From assembly GCF_016907755.1 (NCBI RefSeq), contig NZ_JAFBCN010000001.1, positions 2,604,001 through 2,668,000 of the forward strand: a stretch of DNA of 64,000 bases, read 5' to 3'. Shown here one piece after another: positions 51,911 through 59,941 of this stretch. The notes beneath the pieces were generated by a model. The model worked only from the letters and a program-made list of their open reading frames with translations, was not told where the DNA came from and searched no databases. Numbering within the stretch: position 1 is the stretch's first letter; each line of letters opens with the position of its first letter. The translations under genes and the position numbers were made by a program. The DNA comes from Cellulosimicrobium cellulans. GTDB taxonomy: Bacteria > Actinomycetota > Actinomycetes > Actinomycetales > Cellulomonadaceae.

Positions 51911-53227
51911 ATGAGGATCTCGGTGATCGGCTGCGGCTACCTGGGAGCGGTGCATGCGGCGTGCATGGCGACGCTGGGGCACGACGTGGTCGGGGTGGAC
52001 GTCGACGCTCGGAAGGTGGGCTCGCTGCGTGACGGGCGGGCGCCGTTCTACGAGCCGGGGCTCGACGGGCTCCTCGCGGAGGCGAGGGCCTCCGGACGGC
52101 TCACCTTCACGACCGACCCCGCCGCGGCGGCCGACGCCGAGGTCCACTTCGTGTGCGTCGGGACGCCCCAGCGCGCCGACTCGTACGCCGCCGACCTGTC
52201 GTCCGTCGACGCGGCCTTCCGGGCGCTCGTGCCGCACCTCGCCGCGGACGCGGTCGTGGTGGGCAAGTCGACCGTCCCCGTGGGGACCGCTGCGCGGCTC
52301 GCGGACGAGCTCGCCGCCGTCCGTCCCACCGCGACGCTCGTCTGGAACCCCGAGTTCCTGCGCGAGGGCTTCGCCGTCCAGGACACGCTGCGACCCGACC
52401 GGCTCGTCTACGGCGTGCCCGACGACGCGGCGGGCGCGCGTGCCGTGGAGGCGCTCGACGCCGTCTACGCCGTGGCCCTCGGCGACGGCACGCCGCGGCT
52501 CGTGGTCGACCGGGCGACGGCCGAGCTCGTCAAGGTCGCGGCGAACTCCTTCCTCGCCACGAAGATCTCCTTCATCAACGCGATGGCGGAGCTGTGCGAG
52601 GTCGCCGGGGGAGACGTGACGCTCCTCGCCGACGCGATCGGCCTCGACGAGCGGATCGGGCGGCGCTTCCTCAACGCCGGGCTCGGGTTCGGCGGCGGCT
52701 GCCTGCCGAAGGACATCCGTGCGTTCATGGCGCGGGCCGAGGAGCTGCACGCCGACCCCGCCGTGAGCTTCCTGCGCGAGGTCGACTCGATCAACCTGCG
52801 CCGGCGCGAGCGCATGGTCGACCTCACGGTCGGCGTGCTCGACGGACGCCCGCTGGCCGGCGCGCGCGTCGCGGTCCTGGGTGCGGCGTTCAAGCCCGAC
52901 AGCGACGACGTCCGCGACTCGCCGGCGCTCGACGTGGCGGAGCGGTTGCACCACCGGAGCGCGCGCGTGGTGGTGACCGACCCCCGTGCGCTGGCCAACG
53001 CGCGCGCCAAGGCCCCCTCGCTGGGCTTCGCCGAGACCGTCGAGGAGGCGGTCGACGGCGTGGACGCCGTGCTCGTCCTCACGGAGTGGCAGGAGTACCG
53101 GGAGCTGGACCCGGGCAAGCTGCACGGCCTCGTGGCGGCCCCGCGCGTCGTCGACGGTCGCCACGCGCTCGACGCGGGAGCGTGGCGCGAGGCGGGGTGG
53201 ACGTACCGCGCGCTCGGCCGGCGGTGA
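51911..53227 (+). CDS. ugd: UDP-glucose 6-dehydrogenase
   Basis: A 438-residue nucleotide-sugar dehydrogenase that makes UDP-glucuronate from UDP-glucose with two NAD. Marks are the opening MRISVIGCGYLGAVHAACMA, the VGTPQRADSYAADLSSVDAA segment, NPEFLREGFAVQDTLRPDRLV and the active-site loop GFGGGCLPKDIRAF with the catalytic cysteine. The C-terminal NAD domain has VLGAAFKPDSDDVRDSPA. Other UDP-sugar dehydrogenases are close relatives, so UDP-glucose is the default substrate. It supplies an acidic sugar for the polymer. Confidence 0.93.
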   Translation: MRISVIGCGYLGAVHAACMATLGHDVVGVDVDARKVGSLRDGRAPFYEPGLDGLLAEARASGRLTFTTDPAAAADAEVHFVCVGTPQRADSYAADLSSVDAAFRALVPHLAADAVVVGKSTVPVGTAARLADELAAVRPTATLVWNPEFLREGFAVQDTLRPDRLVYGVPDDAAGARAVEALDAVYAVALGDGTPRLVVDRATAELVKVAANSFLATKISFINAMAELCEVAGGDVTLLADAIGLDERIGRRFLNAGLGFGGGCLPKDIRAFMARAEELHADPAVSFLREVDSINLRRRERMVDLTVGVLDGRPLAGARVAVLGAAFKPDSDDVRDSPALDVAERLHHRSARVVVTDPRALANARAKAPSLGFAETVEEAVDGVDAVLVLTEWQEYRELDPGKLHGLVAAPRVVDGRHALDAGAWREAGWTYRALGRR

Positions 53228-53775
53228 ACGGCGTCGCGGCGGCGCAGGTCGGCTCCGGGCCCGGCTCCTGGAGGCGCGGGCTCGTGGCGCTGTCGGCGAC
53301 GCTCGGGAGCCTCCTCCTCGTGGCGTGCGCGCCGGGCGACGGAGACGGTGGCGCCGTCACGCACGGGCCGGTCGACCCGTCGGCGACGCAGCGGCTCGGA
53401 CCGGAGGAGTACGCCGCCCGGCTGCTGGCGGAGACGCAGGCGGTCCGTGACGAGGAGGGGGTGCCTCGGTTGGAGTCGAGCGACTGCGCGACCGGGGCCG
53501 CGCTGTCGCGTGCCTCGGCGCTGGTCGGCTTCCCGCTCGAGCACGCGCCGCTCGACGACGTCGTGGCGGCGTGCCGTCCCCCGGGCGGCACGGCGGCGGA
53601 GAATCTGAGCCGCGCCTCCGCAGAGCCGGCCGCGGTCGTCGACGCGTGGATGGGGTCCCACGGACACCGGGCGAACCTCCTGGACCCGACGCTGACCTCC
53701 GTCGGCGTCGCGTGCGTCGAGGACGCCACCGAGGGCGCCGGCGTTCTCGTCTGTGCGCAGGTGTTCCTTGGCTGA
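53224..53775 (+). CDS. CAP-domain lipoprotein
   Basis: A 183-residue secreted protein. A signal with helix LVALSATLGSLLLVAC ends in a lipobox cysteine at about residue 39. The CAP/SCP fold follows: LAETQAVRDEEGVPRLESSDCATGAALSRASA, ENLSRASAEPAAVVDAWMGSHGHRANLLDPTLTSVGVAC. The GHRANLL segment is the family signature, with the cysteines likely paired. CAP proteins of bacteria are surface-exposed with poorly known roles. The GTG at 53224 overlaps the ugd stop, so it belongs to the polysaccharide operon's end. Confidence 0.86.
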   Translation: MNGVAAAQVGSGPGSWRRGLVALSATLGSLLLVACAPGDGDGGAVTHGPVDPSATQRLGPEEYAARLLAETQAVRDEEGVPRLESSDCATGAALSRASALVGFPLEHAPLDDVVAACRPPGGTAAENLSRASAEPAAVVDAWMGSHGHRANLLDPTLTSVGVACVEDATEGAGVLVCAQVFLG

Positions 53776-53897
53776 ACCGTGACCCGCCCCTCGCTCCGCA
53801 CACCCTTGACCCCTCGGCCGGCGCGGCCTAGCGTCTCTTTCAACAGGTGATGAATTCGTCCGCGATGTTGTGGCGCGGCCAGAACCGGGGAGGCATC

Positions 53898-55001
53898 GTG
53901 CGCGCGATGGTCGTCAAGGAGTTCCGCGAGCTGCGCCGGGACCGGCGCACCGTCGCGATGCTCGTCGGGATGCCGCTGCTCCTGCTCGTCGTCTTCGGGT
54001 TCGCGGCGAACTTCACGGTCGAGACGCTGACCGTCACGGCCGTGGGGCCGGGAGCCGAGCAGGCGGTCGACGCGATCGAGGCGAACCCTGCCGCCGCGGA
54101 CGCGCTCGACGTCGTGAGCGTCGACCCCGCGGGCACGGACGCCGACGCCCGCGCGGCGCTGCGCGACGACCGCAGCGACGTCGCGGTCGTCGCGCCGGCG
54201 CCGGGGGAGGACCGGCCGACGGTCTACATCGACGGGTCCAACCTGTTCGCCGCGCAGTCGGCGAAGGTGCTCGTCGCGTCCCTCGGGGACGCCGTCGACT
54301 CGGAGATCCTCTTCAACCCCGACCTCGACACCTCGTGGGTGATGGTGCCGGCGCTGATCGGCCTCATCCTCACGTTCATCGGGACGATCATCACGTCGAT
54401 CGGGCTCGTCAAGGAGCGCGAGGCGGGGACGTTCGAGCAGCTCGCGGTGATGCCGCTCGGCCCGGCCGCGGTGATCCTCGGCAAGATCACGCCCTACTTC
54501 CTGCTCGCCTGCCTGGACATGGTCGCCGTGACGCTGCTCGGCATGTGGATCTTCGACGTGCCGTTCGCGGGACCGGTGGCCCCGTTCGTGGTGGGCGCCG
54601 CGCTCTTCCTCTTCGTGGTGCTCGGCATCGGCGCGCTCATCTCGACCGTGTCGCAGACGACCGGGCAGGCGGTGCAGGTCGCGCTCATGACGATGCTCCC
54701 GCAGGTGCTGCTCTCGGGCATGATCTTCCCGCTCGACGCCATGGCGGCGGGGGTGCGCTGGATCGGGTACCTCCTGCCCCTGACGTGGTTCACCGAGGTC
54801 TCGCAGGGCGTGATGGTCCGCGGGGCGTCGTGGTCCGCGCTGTGGCTGCCGCTCGTCGTGCTCGCGGTGATGGCGGTGGTCGTGTTCGGGCTGGCCGTCC
54901 TGCGGCTCTCGCGGGAGCTCTCGCCCGCGCGGGAGCACCGCCGACGCCGTGCGGCCGCCCCCGCGGCCGAGGCCCCCGCGACGAGCGGAGCGGCCCGGTG
55001 A
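53898..55001 (+). CDS. ABC-2 type transporter permease
   Basis: A protein of 367 residues with one N-terminal helix (VAMLVGMPLLLLVVFGFAANF), a long extracytoplasmic domain and five helices at the end, the YbhR/YhhJ-type ABC-2 permease plan. RAMVVKEFRELRRDRRT is the usual cytoplasmic opening. I used the GTG at 53898 with a GGGGAGG site; an upstream GTG at 53847 would add 17 residues. The stop overlaps the ATPase gene by GTGA. It would export a hydrophobic compound or drug; the substrate is unknown. Confidence 0.86.
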   Translation: MRAMVVKEFRELRRDRRTVAMLVGMPLLLLVVFGFAANFTVETLTVTAVGPGAEQAVDAIEANPAAADALDVVSVDPAGTDADARAALRDDRSDVAVVAPAPGEDRPTVYIDGSNLFAAQSAKVLVASLGDAVDSEILFNPDLDTSWVMVPALIGLILTFIGTIITSIGLVKEREAGTFEQLAVMPLGPAAVILGKITPYFLLACLDMVAVTLLGMWIFDVPFAGPVAPFVVGAALFLFVVLGIGALISTVSQTTGQAVQVALMTMLPQVLLSGMIFPLDAMAAGVRWIGYLLPLTWFTEVSQGVMVRGASWSALWLPLVVLAVMAVVVFGLAVLRLSRELSPAREHRRRRAAAPAAEAPATSGAAR

Positions 55002-56791
55002 CCTGGGGCGTGCGCGGACTGGACGTCTCCTTCGGCGCCGGGCACGGGCACGTGGTCCAGGCACTCGCGGGCGTGGATCTCGACCTCCCGCGCGGGCAGG
55101 TCACCTCGGTCGTGGGCGGCGACGGGGCGGGCAAGACGACGCTCGTGCGCGCGCTGCTCGGTCAGGTACCGGTCGCCGGCGGTGTCGTGGACGCCCCGCC
55201 CCGCGAGCGGGTCGGCTACCAGCCGTCGTCCAGCGGGGTGTGGCCGGCGCTCACCGTCGCGGAGAACGTCGAGCTCGTCGGCGACGCGTACCGCATGCCG
55301 GCGGGGCGCCGGGAACGTCGCGCGGACGAGCTGCTCGAGCGCGCGGGGCTCGCCGGCGCGCGCGACCGGCTCGGGTCGCAGCTCTCCGGGGGGATGCGGC
55401 AGAAGCTCGGCGTGTGCCTCGCGATGCTGCACGAGCCGGAGGTCCTGCTCCTCGACGAGCCGAGCACCGGCGTCGACCCCGTGAGCCGCGTCGAGCTGTG
55501 GCGGCTCGTCGCGGAGTCGGCGGCCTCCGGCGCGGCGGTCCTGGTCACCACGACCTACCTCGACGAGGCCGAGCGGGCCGCCGACGTCGTCGTCCTCGAC
55601 GCGGGCACGGTCCTCGCCGCCGGGGCGCCCGACGACGTGCGCGCCGCCGCCCCCGGCCGGATCACGGTCGCGCCCGTCCCGCCCGCGGGCGGGGACGGGC
55701 GGACGTGGCGCCGCGGGCCGACCTTCCACACGTGGTGGCCCGACGGCGGTCCCTCGCCGTCCGGGGACGCCGTGGACCCCGACCTGGAGGACGCCGTCGT
55801 CGCCCTCACGCTCGGTCGTGGCACCGGCGGGACGGACCGTGCCGGGAGCGGCGCGGCGGGTGCGGTGACCGCGCACGCGGCCCGGCGGGAGGTCGGCGCG
55901 GTCGCGGCGGACGCGACCCTCGTGCGGGTCGAGGGCGCCGAGCGACGGTTCGGGGACGTCCTGGCCGTCGACCACGTCTCCCTCGTCGTGCGCCCCGGCG
56001 AGGTGGTGGGGCTGCTCGGCGCGAACGGGGCGGGCAAGACGACGCTCCTGCGGATGGTCCTCGGCCTCGACCGGCTCGACGGCGGTCGGGTCGAGGTCCT
56101 CGGCGCGCCGCCGGACCGTGCGGGCCGCCGGTCGGTCGGCTACGTCCCGCAGGGCCTCGGGCTGTCCGGCGACCTGAGCGTCGAGGAGAACGTGGAGTTC
56201 GTCGCGGCGGTGTACGGGGTGCGGGACGTGCCCGAGCTCCCGCCGGCGCTCGCGGCCGTCCGCCGTCGGCCCGTCGCGGAGATCGGGCTGGGGCGTCGGC
56301 GTCAGCTCGCGTTCCACTGCGCCCTCCTGCACGCGCCGCGGCTCCTCGTCCTCGACGAGCCGACGTCCGGCGTCGACCCGCTCGCGCGTGCCCGCGCCTG
56401 GGACGCGATCCACGAGCAGGCCGACGCGGGCGTCGGCGTCCTGGTGACGACGCACTACCTGCAGGAGGCCGAGCAGTGCGACCGCCTGCACGTCCTGTCG
56501 CGCGGGCGGTCCGTGGCGTCGGGCACGGTCGCCGACGTCGTCGGCGGCCGCGAGGCGGTCGTCGTGCGGTCCCGGGACTGGCAGGCGGCGTTCGCGGCGC
56601 TCGACGCCGCGGGACTGCCCGTCATGCTCGACGGACGCGCGTCGCGCGTCGCAGGGACGTCGCCGGGGAGGGTCCGGGACGCGCTCGCCGCGGCGGGCGT
56701 CGTCGCGACGTGCGGCGTCGTCCCCGCGACGCTCGAGGAGACCATGGTCCTCGTGGACCGTGCGGCCGCCACCCGGGCGAGAGCGGCGTGA
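54998..56791 (+). CDS. Fused double ABC transporter ATPase
   Basis: A 597-residue protein with two nucleotide-binding domains in tandem, like RbbA and YbhF. Domain 1 has Walker A GGDGAGKTT, signature LSGGMRQKLG and Walker B LLLDEPSTGVDP. Domain 2, from about residue 308, has Walker A GANGAGKTT and Walker B LVLDEPTSGVDP, but its signature is GLGRRRQLA instead of LSGGQ, a substitution known in the second half of such proteins. A Pro/Gly-rich linker joins them. GTG at 54998 and the stop at 56791 both overlap neighbours by GTGA. Confidence 0.9.
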   Translation: MTWGVRGLDVSFGAGHGHVVQALAGVDLDLPRGQVTSVVGGDGAGKTTLVRALLGQVPVAGGVVDAPPRERVGYQPSSSGVWPALTVAENVELVGDAYRMPAGRRERRADELLERAGLAGARDRLGSQLSGGMRQKLGVCLAMLHEPEVLLLDEPSTGVDPVSRVELWRLVAESAASGAAVLVTTTYLDEAERAADVVVLDAGTVLAAGAPDDVRAAAPGRITVAPVPPAGGDGRTWRRGPTFHTWWPDGGPSPSGDAVDPDLEDAVVALTLGRGTGGTDRAGSGAAGAVTAHAARREVGAVAADATLVRVEGAERRFGDVLAVDHVSLVVRPGEVVGLLGANGAGKTTLLRMVLGLDRLDGGRVEVLGAPPDRAGRRSVGYVPQGLGLSGDLSVEENVEFVAAVYGVRDVPELPPALAAVRRRPVAEIGLGRRRQLAFHCALLHAPRLLVLDEPTSGVDPLARARAWDAIHEQADAGVGVLVTTHYLQEAEQCDRLHVLSRGRSVASGTVADVVGGREAVVVRSRDWQAAFAALDAAGLPVMLDGRASRVAGTSPGRVRDALAAAGVVATCGVVPATLEETMVLVDRAAATRARAA

Positions 56792-57450
56792 CCGGGCGGC
56801 GAGGGCGGCGCCCGGGCAGGTCCGACACGCGGTCCGACATCCTGTCCGCCGCGCGGGACGCCTTCGCGGAGCACGGCTACGACCGCGCGACCGTCCGCGG
56901 CATCGCCGCCCGGGCGGGCGTCGACGCCGCGATGGTCCACCACTGGTTCGGGACGAAGGAGAGGCTCTTCCAGGCCGCGGTCGACGTGCCCTTCGACCCG
57001 CAGGAGCTCCTGCTCGACGGCGCGCCCGACGACGTGACGCGCCTGGGCGAGCACGTCGTCCGCACGCTCCTGCGCGCCTGGGACTCGCCGCGCGGCCGGG
57101 TCGCGCTCGCGCTCCTGCGCTCGGCGACGAGCTCCGAGCGGGCGGCGCGGATGCTGCGCGAGTTCGTGCTGGCCAGGGTCGTGCGGCCGACGGTGGCGCG
57201 GTGCGAGCCGGACCCGCACCGGGCCGCGTGGCGGGGGGCGCTCATGGCGAGCCAGCTCGCGGGGCTGGTCGTCGCGCGGTACGTGCTCCGGGTCGAGCCG
57301 CTCGCGGGGTCCCCCGCGGAGACCGTGGTCGGGGCGGTCGGGCCGACGATCCAGGGTTACCTCACCGATCCGCTCCCGGGCGTCGTCGTCGAACGCGCGC
57401 GCGGTGCCGGAAACGTTGAGATTTCAACTGAGAGGCATGTTGCGCCGTAG
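56788..57450 (+). CDS. TetR-family regulator
   Basis: A 220-residue TetR protein. The HTH is SDILSAARDAFAEHGYDRATVRGIAARAGVDAAMVHHWFGTKERLF in residues 15-60, followed by a helical ligand domain. It is the last gene of the exporter operon, coupled to the ATPase by GTGA at 56788-56791, so it most likely represses this operon in response to a transported compound (inference). The last 20 residues are locally AT-richer (NVEISTERHVAP). Confidence 0.9.
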   Translation: MTGRRGRRPGRSDTRSDILSAARDAFAEHGYDRATVRGIAARAGVDAAMVHHWFGTKERLFQAAVDVPFDPQELLLDGAPDDVTRLGEHVVRTLLRAWDSPRGRVALALLRSATSSERAARMLREFVLARVVRPTVARCEPDPHRAAWRGALMASQLAGLVVARYVLRVEPLAGSPAETVVGAVGPTIQGYLTDPLPGVVVERARGAGNVEISTERHVAP

Positions 57451-57470
57451 GTCGTCTGTCTGTAGGTTGA

Positions 57471-57499
57471 GCCCCGCCGGCCGAGGCTCGGCGCGGGGC
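57471..57499. terminator. Candidate bidirectional terminator
   Basis: Stem GCCCCGC (57471-57477) / GCGGGGC (57493-57499) with an inner GCCGAG / CTCGGC pairing, in the 93-base gap between the convergent TetR and membrane-protein genes. Confidence 0.5.
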
Positions 57500-57543
57500 C
57501 AAGCGCGCAGGGGGAGCTTGGCGTCGAGCCACGGCGGCCCGTC

Positions 57544-58632
57544 TCAGACGCCCGCGAGGACGCGGGTCGTCCCCTCCCGGTTCGTCCGGTCGCGCAGCGC
57601 GCGGCCCAGCCGGCGCAGCGCGTCGTCGTCGGCGAGGAGGCCGGACCAGTCGTCGGGGTCGACGCTCGGTGCGTCGCCCCGGGTCTTGCGGATCGCGGCG
57701 ACCTGGAGCTGGTACGCGAGGATCACCTCGCGCGGGCTCCCGGGCACGGCGATCCGCACGTGGTCCACGTCGTCGCGGCGCGAGTGGAGGGCGAGCGTGG
57801 TGAGCCCGTCGAAGATCTCGATGGTCCGGTGGTACTCGTCCACCGCGGCGCTCGACCCGCGCAGGCCGCCGTCGCCCACCACGGCGCGGAGGAACGTGTG
57901 GAGGTGGCCCAGGTCGCGGCGGCGCTCGCGCGCGAACGCGGCGGAGGACCCGAGCTGGCCCACGATCCCGGTGGTGAGCAGGATCGTCGCCGCGAGCACG
58001 AGGTACCGCGTCCGCAGGCCGAGGACCAGGTACGGCTCGGTGCTGCCCGGCTCGTGCTGCACCATCGCCACGAAGCTCACGACGGCCCACACGACGGCGA
58101 CGACGGCGCCCGCCCCGGCCACGTCCATGCCCCAGCGCAGCCGGAGCGGCCGTCGCGAGCGGGTGCGCAGGCAGGAGACGGCGAAGGTCGCGGTCGCCGT
58201 CAGGAACGTCCCGTAGTAGAGCGCCCAGTAGCCCCACATGAGGGGGCGGTCGTGGACCTGCGCGTCGAGGTCGTGGGTCGTCCAGGGCCCGCTCGCTGCG
58301 GCGAGCGCGACCAGGGCGGCCCCGACGGCGGTGGCCGCGAGCGCCACGTGCCGGGTGCGCGGTGCCCGCCCGGTGGTGGCGCTGTACGCCCACACGCCGA
58401 CGAAGAGGCAGCCGGTGACGAGCGCGACGTGCTTGGCGACCTCGTGCGTCCCGGCGGGCGCGTGCTCCTTGAGCGCGTCGGCCACCACCGGGAGCCGCAG
58501 CGCGGAGGCGACCGCGACGAAGCCCAGGCCGACGGGGAGGGTGGCGTCGGCGCGCGTGCGTGCGCGCAGGCCGGTCCACGCCGCCGTGGTGGCGAAGAGC
58601 GCCACGGCGAGGAGGCCGAGCGCGTGGCTCAC
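57544..58632 (-). CDS. Seven-helix membrane protein, MAB_1171c-like
   Basis: A 362-residue protein with seven predicted helices in the first 230 residues (for example ALGLLAVALFATTAAWTGL and YLVLAATILLTTGIVGQLG) and a soluble C-terminal region of about 130 residues. The layout resembles the MAB_1171c family of putative transporters of actinobacteria, which I recall as often encoded with an XRE regulator and an ImmA/IrrE-like protease, exactly as here. Start is a GTG at 58632, overlapping the protease stop by GTGA. Confidence 0.75.
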   Translation of the reverse strand: MSHALGLLAVALFATTAAWTGLRARTRADATLPVGLGFVAVASALRLPVVADALKEHAPAGTHEVAKHVALVTGCLFVGVWAYSATTGRAPRTRHVALAATAVGAALVALAAASGPWTTHDLDAQVHDRPLMWGYWALYYGTFLTATATFAVSCLRTRSRRPLRLRWGMDVAGAGAVVAVVWAVVSFVAMVQHEPGSTEPYLVLGLRTRYLVLAATILLTTGIVGQLGSSAAFARERRRDLGHLHTFLRAVVGDGGLRGSSAAVDEYHRTIEIFDGLTTLALHSRRDDVDHVRIAVPGSPREVILAYQLQVAAIRKTRGDAPSVDPDDWSGLLADDDALRRLGRALRDRTNREGTTRVLAGV

Positions 58633-59033
58633 CGGTACAGCTCCAGGGACGTGAGCCGGGTCGCCGAGCTCCCGTGGGACGCGATCGAGATCATGAGCTC
58701 GCTCGCGAGGCGCTCGACGCGCAGCTCGTCGGGGTCCTCGTACCCGTCGCGGCACGCGCCGACGCGCGGGGCGCCCGCCGTGGCGGCCGCGTCGAGGACG
58801 TGGACGAGCTCGTGCGCGACGACGTGGTCGCGGTGCGGGCCCGGCAGGGTCTGCCGGGCGTCGACGAGGACGAGGTCGCGCTCGGGGAAGGCCAGCCACA
58901 GCCCCGTCACACCGGGACCGAGGTCGCCCTCGACGACGTCCAAGGGCCGCCCGCGCACCGCCGCGACGAGTCGGCACGCCTCCTCGACGCTGCGGGCGCG
59001 GTCCAGGCCCGCGGAGCGCAGGAGGTCATCCAC
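58629..59033 (-). CDS. ImmA/IrrE-like zinc metallopeptidase
   Basis: A 134-residue protein with the zinc motif HELVH (residues 75-79, in VVAHELVHVLD) and a downstream acidic segment ELRVERLASELMIS that may supply the third ligand. The short length fits a stand-alone ImmA-type domain. ImmA proteases cut a repressor to relieve repression. The upstream XRE gene is the natural candidate substrate here. The start is a GTG at 59033, eight bases inside the end of the XRE gene. Confidence 0.8.
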   Translation of the reverse strand: MDDLLRSAGLDRARSVEEACRLVAAVRGRPLDVVEGDLGPGVTGLWLAFPERDLVLVDARQTLPGPHRDHVVAHELVHVLDAAATAGAPRVGACRDGYEDPDELRVERLASELMISIASHGSSATRLTSLELYR

Positions 59034-59457
59034 GGTCGTCGTCCGGCACGGGTGGAAGCTGCTCCAGGCGCCGCACGCGGTCGACGATCTCGATGATCGC
59101 CCGGACGTTCTCGGGAGAGAGGCCCTGGGCGCGCAGCGCGAACTGTTCGACGCCCTCGTCGGCGAGGGCGGCCCGGAGGCGGTCGTCGGGGTTCTCCTCG
59201 GGGTCGACGAGGCTGCCCGTGCTCACGTGGAAGAACGCGGCGATGCCCTCGACGACGCGCAGGCTGGGCGAGGACCGGTGCCCACCGCGCAGCGCGCTGA
59301 GGTAGGCCTCGTTGATCGAGTACCCGCGCTCCGTCATCCACTGGGCGGCCTCGCGGTTGGTCACGGGCCGCCCGCCGCGCCCGCGTGCGAAGAGCTCGTT
59401 GAGCCGTCGGCGGAAGACCCGCGCCGTCCGCTCGCCGGGTGCCACGTCGTCGTCCAT
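59026..59457 (-). CDS. XRE-type transcriptional regulator
   Basis: A 143-residue regulator with an N-terminal HTH: FRRRLNELFARGRGGRPVTNREAAQWMTERGYSINEAYLSALRGGHRSSPSLRVVEGIAAFF, of the type found with ImmA/IrrE proteases, then a C-terminal helix ENVRAIIEIVDRVRRLEQL that could dimerise. First gene of the XRE-protease-membrane protein string, all overlapping. It diverges from the 59-residue small-protein gene over a 172-base promoter region. Confidence 0.85.
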   Translation of the reverse strand: MDDDVAPGERTARVFRRRLNELFARGRGGRPVTNREAAQWMTERGYSINEAYLSALRGGHRSSPSLRVVEGIAAFFHVSTGSLVDPEENPDDRLRAALADEGVEQFALRAQGLSPENVRAIIEIVDRVRRLEQLPPVPDDDRG

Positions 59458-59629
59458 GGCGACGATTGTGACAGGCCGCGGCACGTGGCGGCACGGCGCG
59501 GCGCGGGCGCCCGACGGCGCGGCTCCCGTCGCGGGGCACCGTGGGCGCAGGTAGCGTTCCGGACGGGCGCGGGAACGGCCCGGCGCCTCGCGCGGGACGC
59601 GCGCACCGACAACCCTCGAGGGAGCCGAC

Positions 59630-59809
59630 ATGAGCGAGCAGACACCGAAGGGCCAGGGGGGACTCGACGACCTCCTCGGCAAGGCGAAGGAGTTCCTCAC
59701 CGACGACCGGATCGACGACGTCGCGGAGAAGATCAAGTCCGTCGCGCCCGACTCGGTCGACCAGCACGTCGACACCCTGGCCGAGAAGGCCAAGGAGGCC
59801 AACGACTGA
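59630..59809 (+). CDS. Small helical protein, Rv0909-type antitoxin-like
   Basis: A 59-residue, charged, helical protein: DDLLGKAKEFLTDDRIDDVAEKIK then VDQHVDTLAEKAKEAND. It has the Lys/Ala/Glu helix pattern of the MT0933/Rv0909 antitoxin family, but no toxin gene is next to it. The ATG at 59630 has GAGGGAG six bases before it, which is the best ribosome site in this region and supports expression. A strong hairpin 23 bases after the stop ends the transcript. Confidence 0.7.
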   Translation: MSEQTPKGQGGLDDLLGKAKEFLTDDRIDDVAEKIKSVAPDSVDQHVDTLAEKAKEAND

Positions 59810-59831
59810 CCTGAGGGTCGGTACGATCGAG

Positions 59832-59854
59832 GGGCGCCGTCCACGACGGCGCCC
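59832..59854 (+). terminator. Hairpin between small ORF and thrS
   Basis: Perfect 10-bp stem GGGCGCCGTC (59832-59841) / GACGGCGCCC (59845-59854), loop CAC, followed by TTCGTG. Either the terminator of the small gene or a leader element of thrS, whose start is 87 bases on. Confidence 0.75.
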
Positions 59855-59941
59855 TTCGTGCTGTCGGGCAGGGCCCGCCGGCCGCAGGACCTCGACCGGG
59901 CGCGCGCCGCGCGCCTCCCGCCAGCAGATCGGAGCACGGAC

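Noticed and set aside
58629-59457. Phage or integrative-element immunity region (ImmA/ImmR)
   Set aside because: No integrase, excisionase or structural phage genes are in the window, and the third gene is a membrane protein, not an element gene.
59630-59809. A toxin-antitoxin pair
   Set aside because: The small protein looks like an Rv0909-type antitoxin but no toxin gene adjoins it; thrS follows and the divergent gene is an XRE regulator.
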